A stretch of 64,000 nucleotides of DNA from Haloarcula halophila (GCF_029278565.1 NZ_CP119560.1:434001-498000), one strand, 5' to 3'; numbered from the stretch's first letter, positions 9,561 through 18,027 are shown. Notes: a model not told the origin generated them from the letters alone. Made by a program: numbers and translations.

Positions 9561-9578
9561 CGTTCAGCATTGTTGGAC
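9561..9578. promoter_or_regulatory. Putative IclR operator, copy 2
   Basis: Exact second copy of the 18-base near-palindrome found at 8428-8445, starting 9 bp after the iclR stop codon. No gene begins nearby downstream, so it may be a remote site for looping or a relic of a lost neighbour. Confidence 0.5.
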
Positions 9579-10236
9579 GTACCATCATGTACTATTGTGA
9601 TGATAACCCACTTTCAGCAGTGGCTAGCATACCAGTCGACTGTATAGCAGTACCAGCCTGAGTTGACCGTTTCTCAACTCCAAGGCCCACAATATCCCAG
9701 ATGTGCAGATGTTATATCATGCTGCAAACGAGTAATGGGGAACTCCTGTCGTGAGCGCTCATACTGATCGGGTCCCAGCCGAGATCGGAGGCGGTTCCGA
9801 AGAACACCGATCGGTCCCTATCCAGATGTATGGTGACCACAGACCCGCCCGTCAATAACATCTGTACGATCGTTATGCAAGCGACTATCATGGAAAATAC
9901 AATTACCACTATCGCCGGAGAAGGTTCCGAGTTGCTGTCTCAGCGAAAGTGATCTCTGCTTGATGGTGGTCTGGTTGGTCACGAGTGGGAGCAACCGGCC
10001 GGTCGATTGTTTCTTTCTAGTGGAAGGTATAGATATATACAGGCCTGTATGAATTAGAGTGAGATTAGAATTTTAAGATCGAAATTGAATTATCTGCCGC
10101 TAAAGAGATCCTGTATATAAAATACGACCACTAATACAGAATACGAAAGTCAAAATAACCGTTTCAGTTGATATTTGGGCCGTACCAATAAGAATGATCG
10201 CGATACGGTCGAATTCTAATATAATATAATACCATT

Positions 10237-10276
10237 CTGGATCTAAGTAAGTATTAGTATGCATATTTAGATCCAG
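10237..10276. repeat. Perfect 10-bp inverted repeat
   Basis: Arms ctggatctaa (10237-10246) and ttagatccag (10267-10276) are exact reverse complements around a 20-base AT-rich loop in the gene-free spacer. It could be a regulator site, a cruciform or the scar of a mobile element. Confidence 0.5.
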
Positions 10277-10919
10277 TATTTACGAATACGCTCCCAGCGT
10301 CGAGATTTCATCCAGTGTTCGATGAGATCCGTGATCGTCGAACGCCCTGTACAGAGTCCAGTCACTACTCCCGACCACTCGACAACTGAGGGCTCTATAA
10401 CAGTGAAATCAGACTCGGAACTGCTGGCGATGCCGAAATGTTACCCCCGCTAACTCGGTAAAAAGAGTCCAGCGGATGGAACAGAGAAGTGGTGCCTAAC
10501 CCTGGGAGTCGTGTCCCGGGAATAGGATTGAGGGATGGTTCGGGAAGCTCCCGCGCCACTAGGTAGCCGTATAGATGGGAGAGAATCGATGATACCGTTC
10601 GTCAGTGACTGTACGGCAGGTCGCTACTGGACTCTGTATCGACAATACTTGTAGAGCCACACTCCGGACGCGCACCCAAGAGCGGCCCGTGGACGCGTTG
10701 CCGGGTCAAGACGAACTAATCGATTAGCGCAGGCGTGGACGGTGCCGGAGAGATAGTCGGAGTTCTTGCCCCCGACACGTGTCGGTCCGCACCGAACTAT
10801 CAATCTGCCTTGTCCAACAGCTGGACACTTCTGCGTCGGGGAACCGGTACGATGGTCCCTAAACAGAACCACCCGAACGGTGGTCACGGATTTATGAACG
10901 GGGCGGCGAAGCGTGAGAT

Positions 10920-12176
10920 ATGCACGTCGATGCGGACCGTCTGCGTGAGGATATCGAGGCGAACGCACGGTTCGGGGCAGTCGATTCGTCCGGGGGTGTC
11001 GGTCGGACCGTTCTGACCGGAATCGAGGCTGACAGGCGGGTCAGAGAGCGCTTCGTCGAACGGTTGACTGCAGCAGGCCTGTCCGTCCGCGTCGACCCTG
11101 TGGGAAACATCGTCGGTCGCTGGACGCCGGCAAGTTGTGATCCGGAGGCCGCACCGGTCGCGGCCGGGAGCCATCTGGACTCCGTGCCGCGGGGCGGAAT
11201 CTTCGACGGGCCGCTGGGGGTCTACGCGGCACTGGAGAGCGTCCGTACCATGCAGTCGGCCGACGTTGCCCCCGACCGGCCGATCGAGGTTGTCTCGTTC
11301 ACGGAGGAAGAGGGCAGTCGGTTCGGTGTCGGAACCCTCGGGTCGTCGGTGGCGGCGGGACAGCGGACGCCCTCGGAAGCCCTGTCGCTCACGGACGACG
11401 ACGGCGTCTCCCTCGAAGAGAGCCTGCAGGGTATCGGCTTCGCCGGGGACGACACAGTCGAGGGCGATCGGTGGGACTCGTGGGTGGAACTCCACGTCGA
11501 ACAAGGGACGACGCTCACGGACACCGGTGCCGGAGTCGGTATCGTCGACTCGATTACGGGCATCACGAACTGTGAGGTGCGCATTACCGGCGAGGCGGAC
11601 CACGCGGGTTCGACGCCGATGGACGAGCGAACCGACGCATTCGCGGCGGCATCGGAGTTCGTCCTCGATCTGGAACGTGCCGGTCGGGACTGTGCCGAGA
11701 CGAGCGGAGCCGCGGTGGCGACTGCCGGGAAGGGATCTATCGCGCCGAACGCGCGGAACATCGTCCCCGAGCAGGTGGAGTTAGACCTCGACATCCGGGA
11801 TGTCGACCACGACAACATGACGCGGATGGTCGAACGCTGCCGGGACAGCCTCGCGCGGTTGGAGCGGAGTCGGGGCGTGGACACGTCGATAGAGCGGTAC
11901 CGGGACAGCGCCCCGACACCCTGCAGCGACCGGTTTCTCGTGGCGGCCGAGGCTGGGGCGACAGCGACCGGCGTCGAGTCGGTAAGGCTGTCGTCTGGAG
12001 CGATGCACGACACGGCCAACGTCGCCGCCGTCACCGACGCCGGACTGCTCTTTGCGCCGTCGGAAGGCGGCTACTCACACTCCCCGCGGGAGTGGACCGA
12101 CTGGAATGACTGCGCCGCGGCGACGGCCGTACTCGCGGAGACCGTTCGCTCACTCGCATCTGACGACACCGAATGA
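10920..12176 (+). CDS. M20 Zn-hydrolase, N-carbamoyl-amino-acid amidohydrolase type
   Basis: A 418-residue member of the AmaB/HyuC/allantoate-amidohydrolase branch of peptidase family M20. Zinc-ligand regions are SHLDSVPRGGIFDGPLG near residue 88, FTEEEGSRFG near 130 and WVELHVEQG near 192. The dimer-domain motif GEADHAGSTPMDERTDAF is near 225, and the last His ligand lies in EGGYSHSPREWTDW near 387. Such enzymes remove a carbamoyl group from N-carbamoyl-amino acids or ureido compounds. With a hydantoinase and urocanase paralogue nearby, N-carbamoylglutamate to glutamate is a good guess. A TATA-like ggatttatga at about 10888-10897 fits a leaderless start. Confidence 0.88.
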   Translation: MHVDADRLREDIEANARFGAVDSSGGVGRTVLTGIEADRRVRERFVERLTAAGLSVRVDPVGNIVGRWTPASCDPEAAPVAAGSHLDSVPRGGIFDGPLGVYAALESVRTMQSADVAPDRPIEVVSFTEEEGSRFGVGTLGSSVAAGQRTPSEALSLTDDDGVSLEESLQGIGFAGDDTVEGDRWDSWVELHVEQGTTLTDTGAGVGIVDSITGITNCEVRITGEADHAGSTPMDERTDAFAAASEFVLDLERAGRDCAETSGAAVATAGKGSIAPNARNIVPEQVELDLDIRDVDHDNMTRMVERCRDSLARLERSRGVDTSIERYRDSAPTPCSDRFLVAAEAGATATGVESVRLSSGAMHDTANVAAVTDAGLLFAPSEGGYSHSPREWTDWNDCAAATAVLAETVRSLASDDTE

Positions 12177-12265
12177 CCGGCGGCGCGGGTCCAGTTGGGG
12201 GGAGGGCTGTCGGACCACCATCCGGAGGGTGACGTTTTTTCCCTGATATCGGTGATGGTGGGGCT

Positions 12266-12709
12266 GTGACCAGTTACACTATCAACCCCCCGGAGCTCAA
12301 AGACGCCCGGGACATCGGCTACAACCACGCGCGTATCGACGGCGAGACCTTCTACATGGCCGGGCAAGTCGCCATGGACGCCGACTCGACGGTCGTTGGG
12401 GACGACATCGAGACGCAGGCCCGGAAGGCCTACGAGAACGTCGGGATTCTGCTCGACGCTATCGACAAGGGCTTCGGCGACATCTCGAAGGTGACGACAC
12501 ACATCGTCGATCCGGCCGAACACTACTACGACGGCTACAAGGAGGTCTACTGGGAGACCTTCGACGAGCCGTACCCGTGTCACACCGTGCTCGGCCACGA
12601 CCAACTGGCCAACGAGGAGTACCTCGTCGAGATCGAGGTCGAGGTCCCCCTCTCGCCGGCCGACATCGAGGCCATCGAGCCCGACGGCGAGACGGTACGC
12701 AAACTCTAA
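12266..12709 (+). CDS. Rid (YjgF/YER057c/UK114) family protein
   Basis: A 147-residue Rid-fold protein, starting at GTG; the nearby ATG is out of frame. The core is recognisable: FYMAGQVAMDADSTVVGDDI, ARKAYENVGILLDAI and a C-terminal LVEIEVEVPLS. The arginine that defines true RidA imine deaminases (in the P-x-R-x2-V stretch) is replaced here: the matching segment reads YPCHTVLGH. It is therefore probably a different Rid subfamily, possibly acting on a ureido, thioureido or enamine intermediate. It lies 89 bp downstream of the M20 hydrolase and is convergent with the D-aminoacylase gene, sharing stop-codon bases at 12706-12709. Confidence 0.85.
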   Translation: MTSYTINPPELKDARDIGYNHARIDGETFYMAGQVAMDADSTVVGDDIETQARKAYENVGILLDAIDKGFGDISKVTTHIVDPAEHYYDGYKEVYWETFDEPYPCHTVLGHDQLANEEYLVEIEVEVPLSPADIEAIEPDGETVRKL

Positions 12710-14307
12710 CGCGATGCCCGGAGCGCCCGGCCCGGGGTCGCGCCGGTCGTCTCGCCGTCCCTGACGACGAACTCGCCGTCGACGAGCACGTGATAGATGC
12801 CCTTAGGATGTTGTCTGGGGTTGTCGTACGTCGCCGGTGAGGAGACGATATCCGGGTCGAATACGACGAGGTCCGCGTCCATCCCGGGGCGAACGATGCC
12901 TTTCGTGTCTAGCCCCATCGACCGCGCGGGCAGGGAGGTCATCTTCCGGACGGCCTCCTCCAGCGACAGGAGATCCGCCTCGCGGACGTATTTGCCCAGC
13001 ACGCGCGGGAACGCCCCGTAGACCCGTGGGTGAGGGTTTCCGCCGAAGAGCCCGTCGGTGATGACGTTGACCCGCTCGGAGCTGAGGATGTCGCGCACGT
13101 CATCCTCGTCGATGAAGTGGTTGATGACACTGACGCCAAGTTCCTCCTCGGCCAGTAGATCACAGACGGCGTAGACCGGCTCGGTATCCCACCGGTGGGC
13201 CAGGGCCGCGACGGACTCGCCCTCGACGTCGCTGTTTGCATCGCTCTCGACGGAGGCGATAACGACGTTCTCCCAGCCGGAGTAGGCGCCGGGGTTGTCC
13301 CAGCCCTCGATGCGGTCCTGTTCGATGTCGGCTCTGATGCGCTCGCGGGCCTGCTCGTCACGGAGGTATTCGACCGTTTTCTCGGGTCCCTCGGCGTGGA
13401 CCCACGGCGGCAGAACGTACGACAGCAGTGTGTTGCTCGCCGTGTAGGGGTACTGATCGGCCGAAAAGTCGACGCCCCGCTCGCGGGCCGTCTCGACGAG
13501 CGCCAGTGCCCGGTCGGACTTGCCGTGCTGGAGCGGGCCGCCCAGTTTGAAGTGCGAGAGATGGACCGGCACGCCGGCCGCCGCGCCGATGTTGACGAAC
13601 TCGTCCAAGGCGTTCCAGATGTCCCCCCGCTCGCTGCGGATGTGGGCGACGAACGGACGGCCGTACGGCGACAGTTCCCCGGCCAGCGCGGTCAATTCCT
13701 CGGTCGTGGCGTAGGAACACGGCGTGATGACCAGCGCCGTCGACAGCCCGAACGCCCCCTCGTCCATCGCTTCGGCGACGAGATCCCGCATCTCGGACAG
13801 CTGTTCGTCGGTCGGCTCCGTGTCCTCCATCCCCAACACGTTGAACCGTACCGTCCCGTGGCCGACCAGCGTGCCGACGTTAGGCGCGACACCGCTTTCC
13901 TCGACGGCATCGAGATACGCGCCGACGCCGCCCCAGCTCCACTCGTGGTCGACCCGGCCGGCCAGCCCAGCCAGCTGATCCTGCCACTCCTCGGCACCGC
14001 CCTCCCGGTACATCGGGGCCATCGAGAACCCGTCCTGGCCGAGTATCTCCGTCGTGATCCCCTGCCGGATCTTCGGCGCGAGCGTCGGGTCGGCAAACAA
14101 CTGGAGGTCCGAATGCGAGTGGGTGTCGATGAAGCCTGGCGAAACGACGTTCCCGCCGACGTCGACGACGGTCTCGGCGTCCATCGACTGCTCCGGGACG
14201 CGACTCACGTCGGATATCTCGCCGTCTTCGAGACGGACCGTGCCGCGGAACCACGGGGCACCGGTCCCGTCGACGATGCGCGCGTTCTGCAGAAGCGTCG
14301 TGCTCAT
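12706..14307 (-). CDS. N-acyl-D-amino-acid deacylase family amidohydrolase
   Basis: A 533-residue D-aminoacylase-type member of the amidohydrolase superfamily. The metal motif is GFIDTHSHSDLQLFADP near residue 62, followed by the family marker GITTEILGQDGFSMAPMYR. Later blocks include TALVITPCSYATTEEL, HIRSERGD and a C-terminal strand GMDADLVVFDPD. Relatives hydrolyse N-acyl-D-Glu/Asp or similar amides. The start at 14307 (MSTTLLQNARIVDGTG) gives the classic N-terminus; the frame runs far upstream only as a shadow of the YeiH gene. A TATA-like gtatatatac (14334-14343) lies upstream. Its role beside hydantoin-type enzymes could be opening or desulfuration of a ring intermediate; this is a guess. 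Confidence 0.87.
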   Translation of the reverse strand: MSTTLLQNARIVDGTGAPWFRGTVRLEDGEISDVSRVPEQSMDAETVVDVGGNVVSPGFIDTHSHSDLQLFADPTLAPKIRQGITTEILGQDGFSMAPMYREGGAEEWQDQLAGLAGRVDHEWSWGGVGAYLDAVEESGVAPNVGTLVGHGTVRFNVLGMEDTEPTDEQLSEMRDLVAEAMDEGAFGLSTALVITPCSYATTEELTALAGELSPYGRPFVAHIRSERGDIWNALDEFVNIGAAAGVPVHLSHFKLGGPLQHGKSDRALALVETARERGVDFSADQYPYTASNTLLSYVLPPWVHAEGPEKTVEYLRDEQARERIRADIEQDRIEGWDNPGAYSGWENVVIASVESDANSDVEGESVAALAHRWDTEPVYAVCDLLAEEELGVSVINHFIDEDDVRDILSSERVNVITDGLFGGNPHPRVYGAFPRVLGKYVREADLLSLEEAVRKMTSLPARSMGLDTKGIVRPGMDADLVVFDPDIVSSPATYDNPRQHPKGIYHVLVDGEFVVRDGETTGATPGRALRASR

Positions 14308-14333
14308 GGCGCTACTGTGGACCGGCAACTCGC

Positions 14334-14343
14334 GTATATATAC
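14334..14343 (-). promoter_or_regulatory. TATA box of D-aminoacylase gene
   Basis: The sequence gtatatatac lies 27-36 bp upstream of the ATG at 14307, the distance expected for a leaderless haloarchaeal promoter. It implies the gene can be transcribed apart from the operon upstream. Confidence 0.5.
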
Positions 14344-14366
14344 ACGCCCCATATGGATACGGAAGG

Positions 14367-15371
14367 TTACGCCGAAAAGACCAGTCCAAGCACGGACAGC
14401 GTCACCACGCTGGCGACGAGCAGCGCCGCCGACACGATTACCACGGGCTCGATACCTGTCGCCCGGAGTTCTCCGATATCGATCTCCAGTCCCAGGCCGG
14501 CGAAGGCGAGCAGGAACAGCCAGCGATAGGCGTTCGTTAGCTCCTGTGTCGCCCTCGGGGAGACGAACGACGTCGAGGTGAGTACGATGAGCGCTACGAA
14601 GCCGAGGACGAACGTCGGCAGCGAGTCCCAGAGCGTCCGTACCGAGAAGTCCTCGGCCGTGTCGGCGTAAACGAGCGAGTAGCCACCGACGAGGAGCCCC
14701 AACAGGAGGTTCCGTGTGACCTTCGTGACCGTCGCCCACTCTCCAGCAGTCTCCGAGACGGTAAATCCCGCCGCCGTGACCGGGCCGGTGCTGAACATGG
14801 TGATGCCCGCCCAGATACCGAACACGCGGTCGGTGAGTCCGAGCGACGCCCCGACTACGGGGTACGCAAACAGCGTCACGACATCGAAAAGCAGGACGGT
14901 CCCGGCGGCGTAGGCGACGTGTCTCTCGTCGGCTCGGATACTTCCGGCGACCGCGACGACGGCCGAGACCCCACAGATACCCGCCCCGGCGGCCAGTAAC
15001 GAACCGAGCTTCCCCTTGATGCCGAAGACGGTGCGGCTCAACGTCTCTACGACCAGTATCGTCACGAGGACACCCGACAACGTGACGGCCAGCAGTTCGA
15101 GCCCGACGCCCAGCACCGTTCCGATCGAGATTCGCGCACCCATGAGAACGATGCCCGCTTCGAGCCAGAGTTTGTGTGTGTCGGCTCCGGGTTCGACCCA
15201 TCGGGGTATCGAGAGGGCGTTACCCACGACCAGTCCCAGCGTGACGGCGAGGATGAGCGGTGTCGCGTAAGGGAGGACGGAGCCGAGCCCGCGGGCGACC
15301 AGCGCGATGCCAGCGAGCACGAGCAGCCACGGAGCGTACCGCTCCGTGGTCTCAAGCAGTGTGGCCCTCAT
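14367..15371 (-). CDS. YeiH-family putative sulfate/sulfite exporter
   Basis: A 334-residue integral membrane protein of the YeiH (conserved hypothetical 698) family, with about ten hydrophobic helices. Family blocks seen are LEAGIVLMGARISIGTVLGV, the loop GAGICGVSAVVAVAGSIRAD and GFVALIVLTSTSFVSP, plus a C-terminal FAGLGLEIDIGELRATG. Relatives are annotated as sulfate or sulfonate exporters on limited evidence. I prefer the ATG at 15371 because an upstream GTG at 15422 would lie inside the small gene 15400-15540. Within this island it could remove sulfite or sulfate made from a sulfur-containing substrate. Confidence 0.85.
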   Translation of the reverse strand: MRATLLETTERYAPWLLVLAGIALVARGLGSVLPYATPLILAVTLGLVVGNALSIPRWVEPGADTHKLWLEAGIVLMGARISIGTVLGVGLELLAVTLSGVLVTILVVETLSRTVFGIKGKLGSLLAAGAGICGVSAVVAVAGSIRADERHVAYAAGTVLLFDVVTLFAYPVVGASLGLTDRVFGIWAGITMFSTGPVTAAGFTVSETAGEWATVTKVTRNLLLGLLVGGYSLVYADTAEDFSVRTLWDSLPTFVLGFVALIVLTSTSFVSPRATQELTNAYRWLFLLAFAGLGLEIDIGELRATGIEPVVIVSAALLVASVVTLSVLGLVFSA

Positions 15372-15399
15372 CTGTGCGCCGGTTGGTTGTCCCCCGACC

Positions 15400-15540
15400 T
15401 CACCACGGGATAGGGAGTCCACCGATCACGAGGCCAGTGACCAGCGCCGCGACGACTATCGCCCGCCAACCGCGGTCGAGGGCGGCCACGCGTCCCGCGG
15501 CCGTCACCAGCAGTCGAGTCACGCGGTCGGCGGTCGCCAT
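15400..15540 (-). CDS. 46-residue single-pass membrane protein
   Basis: A short frame that fits exactly between its neighbours: its ATG at 15540 follows the dehydrogenase stop after 3 bp, and its TGA at 15400 precedes the exporter ATG by 28 bp. It encodes a basic N-terminal half (MATADRVTRLLVTAAGRVAA), a Trp-Arg junction and one hydrophobic helix (AIVVAALVTGLVIGGLPIPW) ending in Trp. Tight operonic spacing is the main support. It may be an accessory subunit of the YeiH-type exporter. I know no named family. Confidence 0.6.
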   Translation of the reverse strand: MATADRVTRLLVTAAGRVAALDRGWRAIVVAALVTGLVIGGLPIPW

Positions 15541-15543
15541 CGT

Positions 15544-16542
15544 TCAGACCTCCCGGGTGAACGTCGGTATCAGGTCCGTCATGCTCCGCAGGCCCGGGTC
15601 GGCGGCGATGACCGTCGGGGCGACGTTTGCGACGACCGCGGAGGTGCTCACGTCCCCGTGGTAGCCACCGTCAACCGTGACGGAGACGGGCGGTTTGCTC
15701 TCGAAGTGGACCTCGTCGCGTGGCTCGTCGGCACCGACGTACATCTGCAGGTCGAGCGTGATGCGCTCCTCGCCGTCCGCGTAGCCGCGTGCGACCTGCC
15801 GGATGCCGGCCACCTCGCCGGCTTCGACAGTGAGATACTCCGTCTCGACGCGATCCTCCGCGATGACCGGTTCGATGGTCTCCTCGATGTCGTCGATGTC
15901 GAAGGAGAGCGCGTCGCCGAGCATGGCGACGGATTCCGTGCTCCCGACGTGGCCCGCCTCGGTGGCGATATCGCGTTCGAAGGTCTCGACAGTGACGCCA
16001 GCCCCGACCTTCCGCTGTAGCGGCTCCCGGCGACTTGCGGCATCCTGTACCCGTTCGACGGTGACGCGGTCGACGCTGGCCATCGGCGTCGAGAGGAACG
16101 CCGGCATCGTGTCCATCACGAACCCGGGATTGATACCGGTCCCCAGTACCGTCACGCCGCTGTCAGTCGCTGCCTCGTCCAGTTCGACGGCGGCATCCGG
16201 CGCGGCCCACTGCGGGTACGCCAGCTCCTCGGTCGTCGAGACGATGTTTGCGCCCGACTCGACGATCTCCAGTAACTGCGGGAGCGCGGTTTCGACGTCC
16301 GAAACCGTCGAATGGAAGACAACGTCGGGATCCGCGGCCAGCGCCGCCGCCGCGTCGTCGGTCACCTCGACGCCGACGGACTCGCCGAACCCGGCGACCT
16401 CCCCGAGGTCGGCGCCGACCTTCTCGGGGTCGATGTCGACGGCCCCGACGAACTCGAACCCGGTCCGGTGGGCGGCGTTCGCGATGCGGCTTCCTATCGG
16501 CCCGATACCGTACTGAACAGCGGTTGGTGTCTCGTCTGTCAT
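15544..16542 (-). CDS. DapB-like / 2,4-diaminopentanoate-dehydrogenase-like oxidoreductase
   Basis: A 332-residue protein with an N-terminal Rossmann motif (VQYGIGPIGSRIA near residue 9) and the layout of 2,4-diaminopentanoate dehydrogenase and related dihydrodipicolinate-reductase-like proteins: STVSD near residue 78, then VLGTGINPGFVMDTMPAFLS near 130, which forms the substrate side. It probably uses NAD(P) to reduce or oxidise a C-N bond. It lies in the operon between the hydantoinase (91 bp upstream) and the 46-residue membrane protein. Here it could act on an imidazolone or thiohydantoin propionate intermediate; the true substrate is unknown. Confidence 0.8.
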   Translation of the reverse strand: MTDETPTAVQYGIGPIGSRIANAAHRTGFEFVGAVDIDPEKVGADLGEVAGFGESVGVEVTDDAAAALAADPDVVFHSTVSDVETALPQLLEIVESGANIVSTTEELAYPQWAAPDAAVELDEAATDSGVTVLGTGINPGFVMDTMPAFLSTPMASVDRVTVERVQDAASRREPLQRKVGAGVTVETFERDIATEAGHVGSTESVAMLGDALSFDIDDIEETIEPVIAEDRVETEYLTVEAGEVAGIRQVARGYADGEERITLDLQMYVGADEPRDEVHFESKPPVSVTVDGGYHGDVSTSAVVANVAPTVIAADPGLRSMTDLIPTFTREV

Positions 16543-16633
16543 GGCTGTGATGCCGGCTCTCGTTCCGGCGTTCAGTACGTGACGAACGCCGACTGCGCGG
16601 GTATCTCTCCCCGCTCCGAATGGAGGGGCAATG

Positions 16634-18025
16634 TCACCCGTCCCGCTCGTCGCCGGCGGCTATCGGCCGGTCGATGTGCGTGCCGTGGCCTGGCGGGGCG
16701 GTCACCTCCCCGTTCTCGTAGGCGATTCGCCCCCGGACGAGCGTCTGGGTCGGCCAGCCGGTTACCTCCCGCCCGGTGTACATCGTGTAGTCCGCGCTGC
16801 TTTGCAACAGCTCCGGGGTCACCGTCTTCGTCTCCTCGATGTCGGCGACGACGATGTCGGCGTCGGTCCCCGGGCGGAGCGATCCCTTCTTCGGGTAGAG
16901 ATCGTACGCCTTCGCGGCGTTGGTGCTCGTCACGGCTGCGACGCGCCGGAGCCCGAGGCGGTCCTCGTGGAACCCCTCCGAGAGGACGAGCGGGAACATC
17001 GTCGCTGTCGACGGGGAGCCCCACATCGACTCCCAGATGTCCTCGCCGATCTTGTTCGCCCGCTTGTTGGCGATGTGGTCCGTCCCGACGATGGAGAGGG
17101 TCCCCCCGGCCAGATGCTCCCAGAGGGCATCTTGGTCGGCTTGCGACCGGATCGGCGGGTTGATCTTCATCCGGTCGTCACACTCCTCGCTCGTCAGACA
17201 GAGATAGTGCGTACAGGTCTCGCCGGTCACCCCGTAGCCCATCGACTGCAGGCGGGCCAGTTCCTCGGCCGTCTCCTTCGCGCTGACGTGGACGGCGTAG
17301 AAGTCGTCGTCGTAGCCGTGCTGTCGGGTGTGTGACGCGCCGGCGACGAGGCTCTGTGCCTCCGCGTATCCGGGGAACCGCTCGACGATGGCGTCGTACC
17401 CGTCCCGGCCGGCGTCCTGTAGCTGCTCGGTCAGGTGGGCCGTTATCTCGGCGTTCTCGGCGTGGTACGCGAGCGTCGTCGGTTCGTCGATCTCCGCCAG
17501 TTCCGAGATGAAGTGGTCGGCCACGTCGTCGAGCAGGTTCTGCTCCACGCCGAACCGCTCCGCGGCCTGCAGTTTGTAGTTCATGTACCACTTGAACGAC
17601 GTGATACCGAACTCGTCGATGACCGCGTCTATCTCAGTCGCGTGATCGTGCGAGAGGAGCCCCAGCGTGAAGAAGTAGTCGTGGCGGTAGTTCGGCTCCG
17701 CTTTCGCGAAAAAGTCGTCCATGATGTCCGGGTAGGACTTCCCCCGTCGGAAGATGTTCCCGGTCGTCGTGACGCCCCCCACCAGCCCCGAACGTGACTC
17801 CGTGTCAGCGTCGTCGGCCAGCGGCCGGAAGAGCCCGAAGTGGGTGTGCGGGTCGATGACGCCCGGGAAGACGTGCCGACCGGTGGCGTCGATGACCCGG
17901 TCCCCGTCGATGTCGCCCGCCGTCGAGACGGTAGTTATCAGCTCCCCGCCGATGCCGATGTCGGCGTCGAAGACGCCCTGTTCGGGGCTGACGACCGTGC
18001 CGCCTTTGATGGCAACGTCGTGCAT
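16634..18025 (-). CDS. Hydantoinase / dihydropyrimidinase family amidohydrolase
   Basis: A 463-residue cyclic-amide hydrolase. All expected metal-site elements are present: GVIDPHTHFG (HxH), the lysine that is carbamylated in this family in SFKWYMNYK, AYHAENAEI, FYAVHVSAKETAEEL, GETCTHYLC and the Asp in IVGTDHIANK. The start at 18025 gives the normal start MHDVAIKGGTVVSPE and lies 2 bp after the urocanase-like stop, so the genes are coupled. Hydantoinases open 5-substituted hydantoins to N-carbamoyl-amino acids. Beside a urocanase paralogue, hydantoin-5-propionate to N-carbamoylglutamate is the obvious candidate reaction; an M20 hydrolase for the next step lies at 10920. Confidence 0.9.
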   Translation of the reverse strand: MHDVAIKGGTVVSPEQGVFDADIGIGGELITTVSTAGDIDGDRVIDATGRHVFPGVIDPHTHFGLFRPLADDADTESRSGLVGGVTTTGNIFRRGKSYPDIMDDFFAKAEPNYRHDYFFTLGLLSHDHATEIDAVIDEFGITSFKWYMNYKLQAAERFGVEQNLLDDVADHFISELAEIDEPTTLAYHAENAEITAHLTEQLQDAGRDGYDAIVERFPGYAEAQSLVAGASHTRQHGYDDDFYAVHVSAKETAEELARLQSMGYGVTGETCTHYLCLTSEECDDRMKINPPIRSQADQDALWEHLAGGTLSIVGTDHIANKRANKIGEDIWESMWGSPSTATMFPLVLSEGFHEDRLGLRRVAAVTSTNAAKAYDLYPKKGSLRPGTDADIVVADIEETKTVTPELLQSSADYTMYTGREVTGWPTQTLVRGRIAYENGEVTAPPGHGTHIDRPIAAGDERDG

Positions 18026-18027
18026 CG

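Larger units (their letters stand above)
9553..10919. other. Gene-free AT-rich spacer with palindromes
   Basis: No convincing coding region is seen in these 1367 bp. It holds the second iclR-associated site (9561-9578), a small hairpin at 9661-9679 (agttga/tcaact), a perfect 14-bp palindrome atacaggcctgtat at 10037-10050, and a perfect 10-bp inverted repeat ctggatctaa/ttagatccag at 10237-10246 and 10267-10276. The stretch 10020-10290 is strikingly AT-rich compared with flanking genes. It marks the border between the IclR cluster and the next catabolic island. No Orc1/Cdc6 gene is adjacent, so a replication origin is not supported. Confidence 0.6.

Noticed and set aside
10020-10290. Replication origin
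   Set aside because: AT-rich with palindromes, but no Orc1/Cdc6 gene and no repeated origin-recognition boxes with G-tracts were seen.
13195-14529. 444-codon plus-strand frame opposite the D-aminoacylase gene
   Set aside because: Composition is that of an antisense shadow in high-GC DNA, rich in Arg, Asp and Val without motifs. The minus-strand gene is unambiguous.
14308-15201. Long N-terminal extension of the D-aminoacylase frame (831 codons in all)
   Set aside because: The extension is the antisense shadow of the YeiH gene, with Arg/Gly/His-rich nonsense. The natural start is at 14307 with its own TATA box.
15372-15422. GTG start 17 codons upstream for the YeiH-type gene
   Set aside because: It would lie inside the well-placed 46-residue gene at 15400-15540, and the ATG at 15371 gives the normal start.
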